Positions 61,977 to 64,000 of a DNA stretch of 64,000 bases are shown in pieces; within the stretch, counting starts at the first letter, position 1, and every line of letters begins with the position of its first letter. The DNA is from Klebsiella pneumoniae. Lineage in GTDB: Bacteria > Pseudomonadota > Gammaproteobacteria > Eutrophobiales > Eutrophobiaceae. Under the pieces are notes generated by a model. The model searched no databases. It worked only from the letters and a program-made list of their open reading frames with translations, and had not been told where the DNA came from. Location of the stretch: assembly GCA_945878555.1 (NCBI GenBank), contig CAMDWI010000011.1:58441-122440 (forward strand). Reading direction: 5' to 3'. The translations under genes were made by a program, and so were the position numbers.

Positions 61977-64000
61977 CTAGAAAAACTTGTAGTTAAACCG
62001 TAAACCATATGTCGTAAAGTTATTCAGCCCAATTTCCACATCGGACCCAGAAAGGATACCTTCACCATCCAGGTCAAACTCCGGAAAATAGGTCGGCTTT
62101 GGTGCAAACAAGTTACGAGCATAGGCGGTTACAGACCATCTCTCATCAGTCCCACCGATTTCCATGGACAGGTTCATATCTGCATAACGCTTCATACTGA
62201 CCTTTCTCGAAAAATCCCGATTGGTCAGGATATCGTCACTGGCCATGAAGAAAACGTCAACATTGGAGTAGTAACCTTCCAGCAGCGTAGGCAGCTCATA
62301 CCGCGCATTCGTGCTGAACTGCCAGTCCGGTGCGTTGCGTGCTTCAACGTTGGAACGATTGATGGTACCAACCAGACTTAGATCCCCGACTTCAGCCAGA
62401 GATGCTGCGGCATCTCTGCAAGTACCAGCCACCTCCTCATCTGAAGTACATACTGAGTCGTTAAATTCAACAATTTGACCCTTCATAACTGCAACATACG
62501 CGCTCAAGGTCAGGCGTTCCGTGGCGGCGTATCTGGCGCTCAGTTCGATTCCCTTGACGTCCTGTTGTCCAACGTTATTGGTAATACTTCTATCCAATGT
62601 ACGGGAAACAAACGTCACTTGAATACCGGTCATGTCCATATAGTAGATGGTCGCCTCGGTCGACAATCTGCCGTCCATAAAACTGCCACGTCCTCCGACT
62701 TCATATATCTCATAGTTCTCGGGACCAAAGGTAAAGTCCTCTGCTCTGGTTGGCAGTTCACTCACAGCGAGATCAAAGCCTCCTGCCTTGAATGCTGTGG
62801 CATATTTGGCGTAAAAGGACATATCATCATTCGGGCGATAACGCAGCACAACCTGGGGATCAAACGAGTCTTCATCGATTGTATTGGCTACCCGGACACA
62901 GGCTGAAGACGGTGGCGTCAAACCTGATATTGTGGCGGCGCGTAATGAGCTGCAATTTAGCGTAAACTCTGAACGTCCGACGATAGAACCGTTTACGATA
63001 CCCGGATTCGCCGTCAGGAAAGCCCTGCTTGCTGTTCCACGTGCACCGGCCGCACGTACGTCAATTGCAAATGGAACACGGACCACCGATCCATCTCCAC
63101 CCGCCGAAATTTCATTGCGTACATAATATTCTGCAGCGCTGTTGAACCCCTGACCTTCCTTATGGATATCGGTATATCTTCCTCCTATATCAAGTGAGGC
63201 CTTGTTGTCCCAGAAATTGTATGTTGCTGTGGCAAACATACTCTTCCATTCAGAGTCGTCCGATGCGCGAACAGCCAACAGGGGTCGCTGACCATCCAGT
63301 CGATATCTGTCCGACCAGTAATCCATATCATTGATCTGGTAATAAGCTCCTGTCATCCACTCGAACTGGCCACCGGTGGGTGAACTGACCCGGAACTCGG
63401 TGCTCCACTGGTTGTAGTCCTCGCCACGACTGCGTACATTGTTATTAAATGCACCACCACCTGAATTACCCGGTGTATTATAAAACTCCTGTTCGCTGTA
63501 ACCGGTCAGTGAATTGATCTCAATCCCGTTATCAAATGTATAAACCAGATCGAGCAATCCGTTTGCTGGCCAGGATTCGGACTCGTCTGTCAGATTACAG
63601 GAATCACCTTTTTCAGGTTGCATCGAAGGTATACCCCCCGGATCTATGACCATACCCCCTGCTTTTTGACAGGTAGTCAAATCGAATACGGTTCCTACAG
63701 CGGCAGTTGATGCTTCTGTTATGGGTATACCGGAGGCCTGAGCCTCAAGACGCGGGTTGACATAGGTAGGTCCGTACTTGTAACCCAGCTTGGTATATTC
63801 ACCTATCTCCTGTTTAACACCCGGAATGTTCAAACTTGAAATACCGAGCAGGACAGTCCGTTCCGGATGGGTCAGTTTCGGCGTTGCAGAATATCTATCC
63901 AGCACTATCGGATTTACCTGGGGCCCGAGGTCGTTGTATTGCATCTCGCCTTTCAGGGTAGCCTGGAAACGTTCGTTCGGGTTCCATTCCACGGTACCGC
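61977..64000 (-). CDS. TonB-dependent receptor, 5' end cut by window edge
   Basis: At least 674 residues of outer-membrane barrel: NGLLDLVYTFDNGIEINSLT, EFRVSSPTGGQFEWMTGAYY, YRPNDDMSFYAKYATAFKAG and VGGRGSFMDGRLSTEATIYY, ending in the barrel-closing NFTTYGLRFNYKFF. The plug, TonB box and signal lie outside the window. It is of the large marine receptor type associated with uptake of complex organic substrates. A strong stem-loop separates it from the DUF1592 operon, but its position suggests a shared substrate (inference). Confidence 0.88.
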   Translation of the reverse strand, partial: GTVEWNPNERFQATLKGEMQYNDLGPQVNPIVLDRYSATPKLTHPERTVLLGISSLNIPGVKQEIGEYTKLGYKYGPTYVNPRLEAQASGIPITEASTAAVGTVFDLTTCQKAGGMVIDPGGIPSMQPEKGDSCNLTDESESWPANGLLDLVYTFDNGIEINSLTGYSEQEFYNTPGNSGGGAFNNNVRSRGEDYNQWSTEFRVSSPTGGQFEWMTGAYYQINDMDYWSDRYRLDGQRPLLAVRASDDSEWKSMFATATYNFWDNKASLDIGGRYTDIHKEGQGFNSAAEYYVRNEISAGGDGSVVRVPFAIDVRAAGARGTASRAFLTANPGIVNGSIVGRSEFTLNCSSLRAATISGLTPPSSACVRVANTIDEDSFDPQVVLRYRPNDDMSFYAKYATAFKAGGFDLAVSELPTRAEDFTFGPENYEIYEVGGRGSFMDGRLSTEATIYYMDMTGIQVTFVSRTLDRSITNNVGQQDVKGIELSARYAATERLTLSAYVAVMKGQIVEFNDSVCTSDEEVAGTCRDAAASLAEVGDLSLVGTINRSNVEARNAPDWQFSTNARYELPTLLEGYYSNVDVFFMASDDILTNRDFSRKVSMKRYADMNLSMEIGGTDERWSVTAYARNLFAPKPTYFPEFDLDGEGILSGSDVEIGLNNFTTYGLRFNYKFF

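Overview
The window reads as a chromosomal segment of a free-living gammaproteobacterium, probably marine or sedimentary and respiring aerobically. A CysB-type LysR regulator, the birA-coaX-SPOR gene order and a high density of TonB receptors, Tat substrates and c-type cytochromes support this. GC looks moderate (low-to-mid 50s by eye). I see no rRNA, tRNA, CRISPR array, insertion sequence or prophage. Both ends cut genes: a TPR protein at the left and a TonB-dependent receptor at the right.

Layout. 1-9.5 kb: a TPR/SPOR/coaX/birA operon on the minus strand, a VWA-FHA membrane protein, a mercaptopyruvate sulfurtransferase, a lipoprotein peptidase, a second FHA protein, and an APS reductase (cysH) with a thioredoxin-like partner. 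9.5-17.7 kb: housekeeping metabolism (cysB, ydcH-like, dadA, tesB, speE, ornithine decarboxylase, an APH-fold kinase). Its intergenic gaps carry a family of structured palindromic repeats of about 110 bp. 17.7-25.2 kb: a minus-strand metal (probably copper) cluster: YtkA-like protein, di-haem peroxidase, DUF2946, TonB receptor, His-rich protein, BNR lipoprotein and TlpA-like thioredoxin. 25.3-29.8 kb: DUF1499, alpha/beta hydrolase and SH3 proteins, then a CopC-CopD fusion.

29.8-39.8 kb: a signalling block with a NarX/NarL-like two-component pair, a hybrid kinase with REC and HPt domains, a REC-EAL protein, a GGDEF enzyme and a DUF4239 membrane protein. 39.9-44.1 kb: three tandem paralogous secreted alpha/beta hydrolases. 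44.2-55.4 kb: RNase D, then mainly periplasmic oxidative enzymes: a Tat-exported thiamine-diphosphate enzyme with its own cytochrome c, a PQQ sugar dehydrogenase, a peroxiredoxin and an isoquinoline-oxidoreductase-type molybdoenzyme, plus UspA and a LeuA/homocitrate-synthase-like enzyme. 55.7-56.2 kb: a two-gene ribbon-helix-helix module with a palindromic operator on its promoter. 56.2-64 kb: an ankyrin/DUF1552/DUF1592/TonB-receptor block of unknown chemistry.

How the genes work together (inference): much of the window concerns extracytoplasmic redox work, with outer-membrane uptake, periplasmic oxidation feeding c-type cytochromes, and copper handling. A phosphorelay/c-di-GMP set supplies signalling. 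The strongest candidates for undescribed biology are the structured repeat family with co-varying arms, the periplasmic ThDP enzyme-cytochrome pair, the FHA protein with its own Thr-Leu-Met-Pro repeats, the hydrolase triplet and the RHH module.
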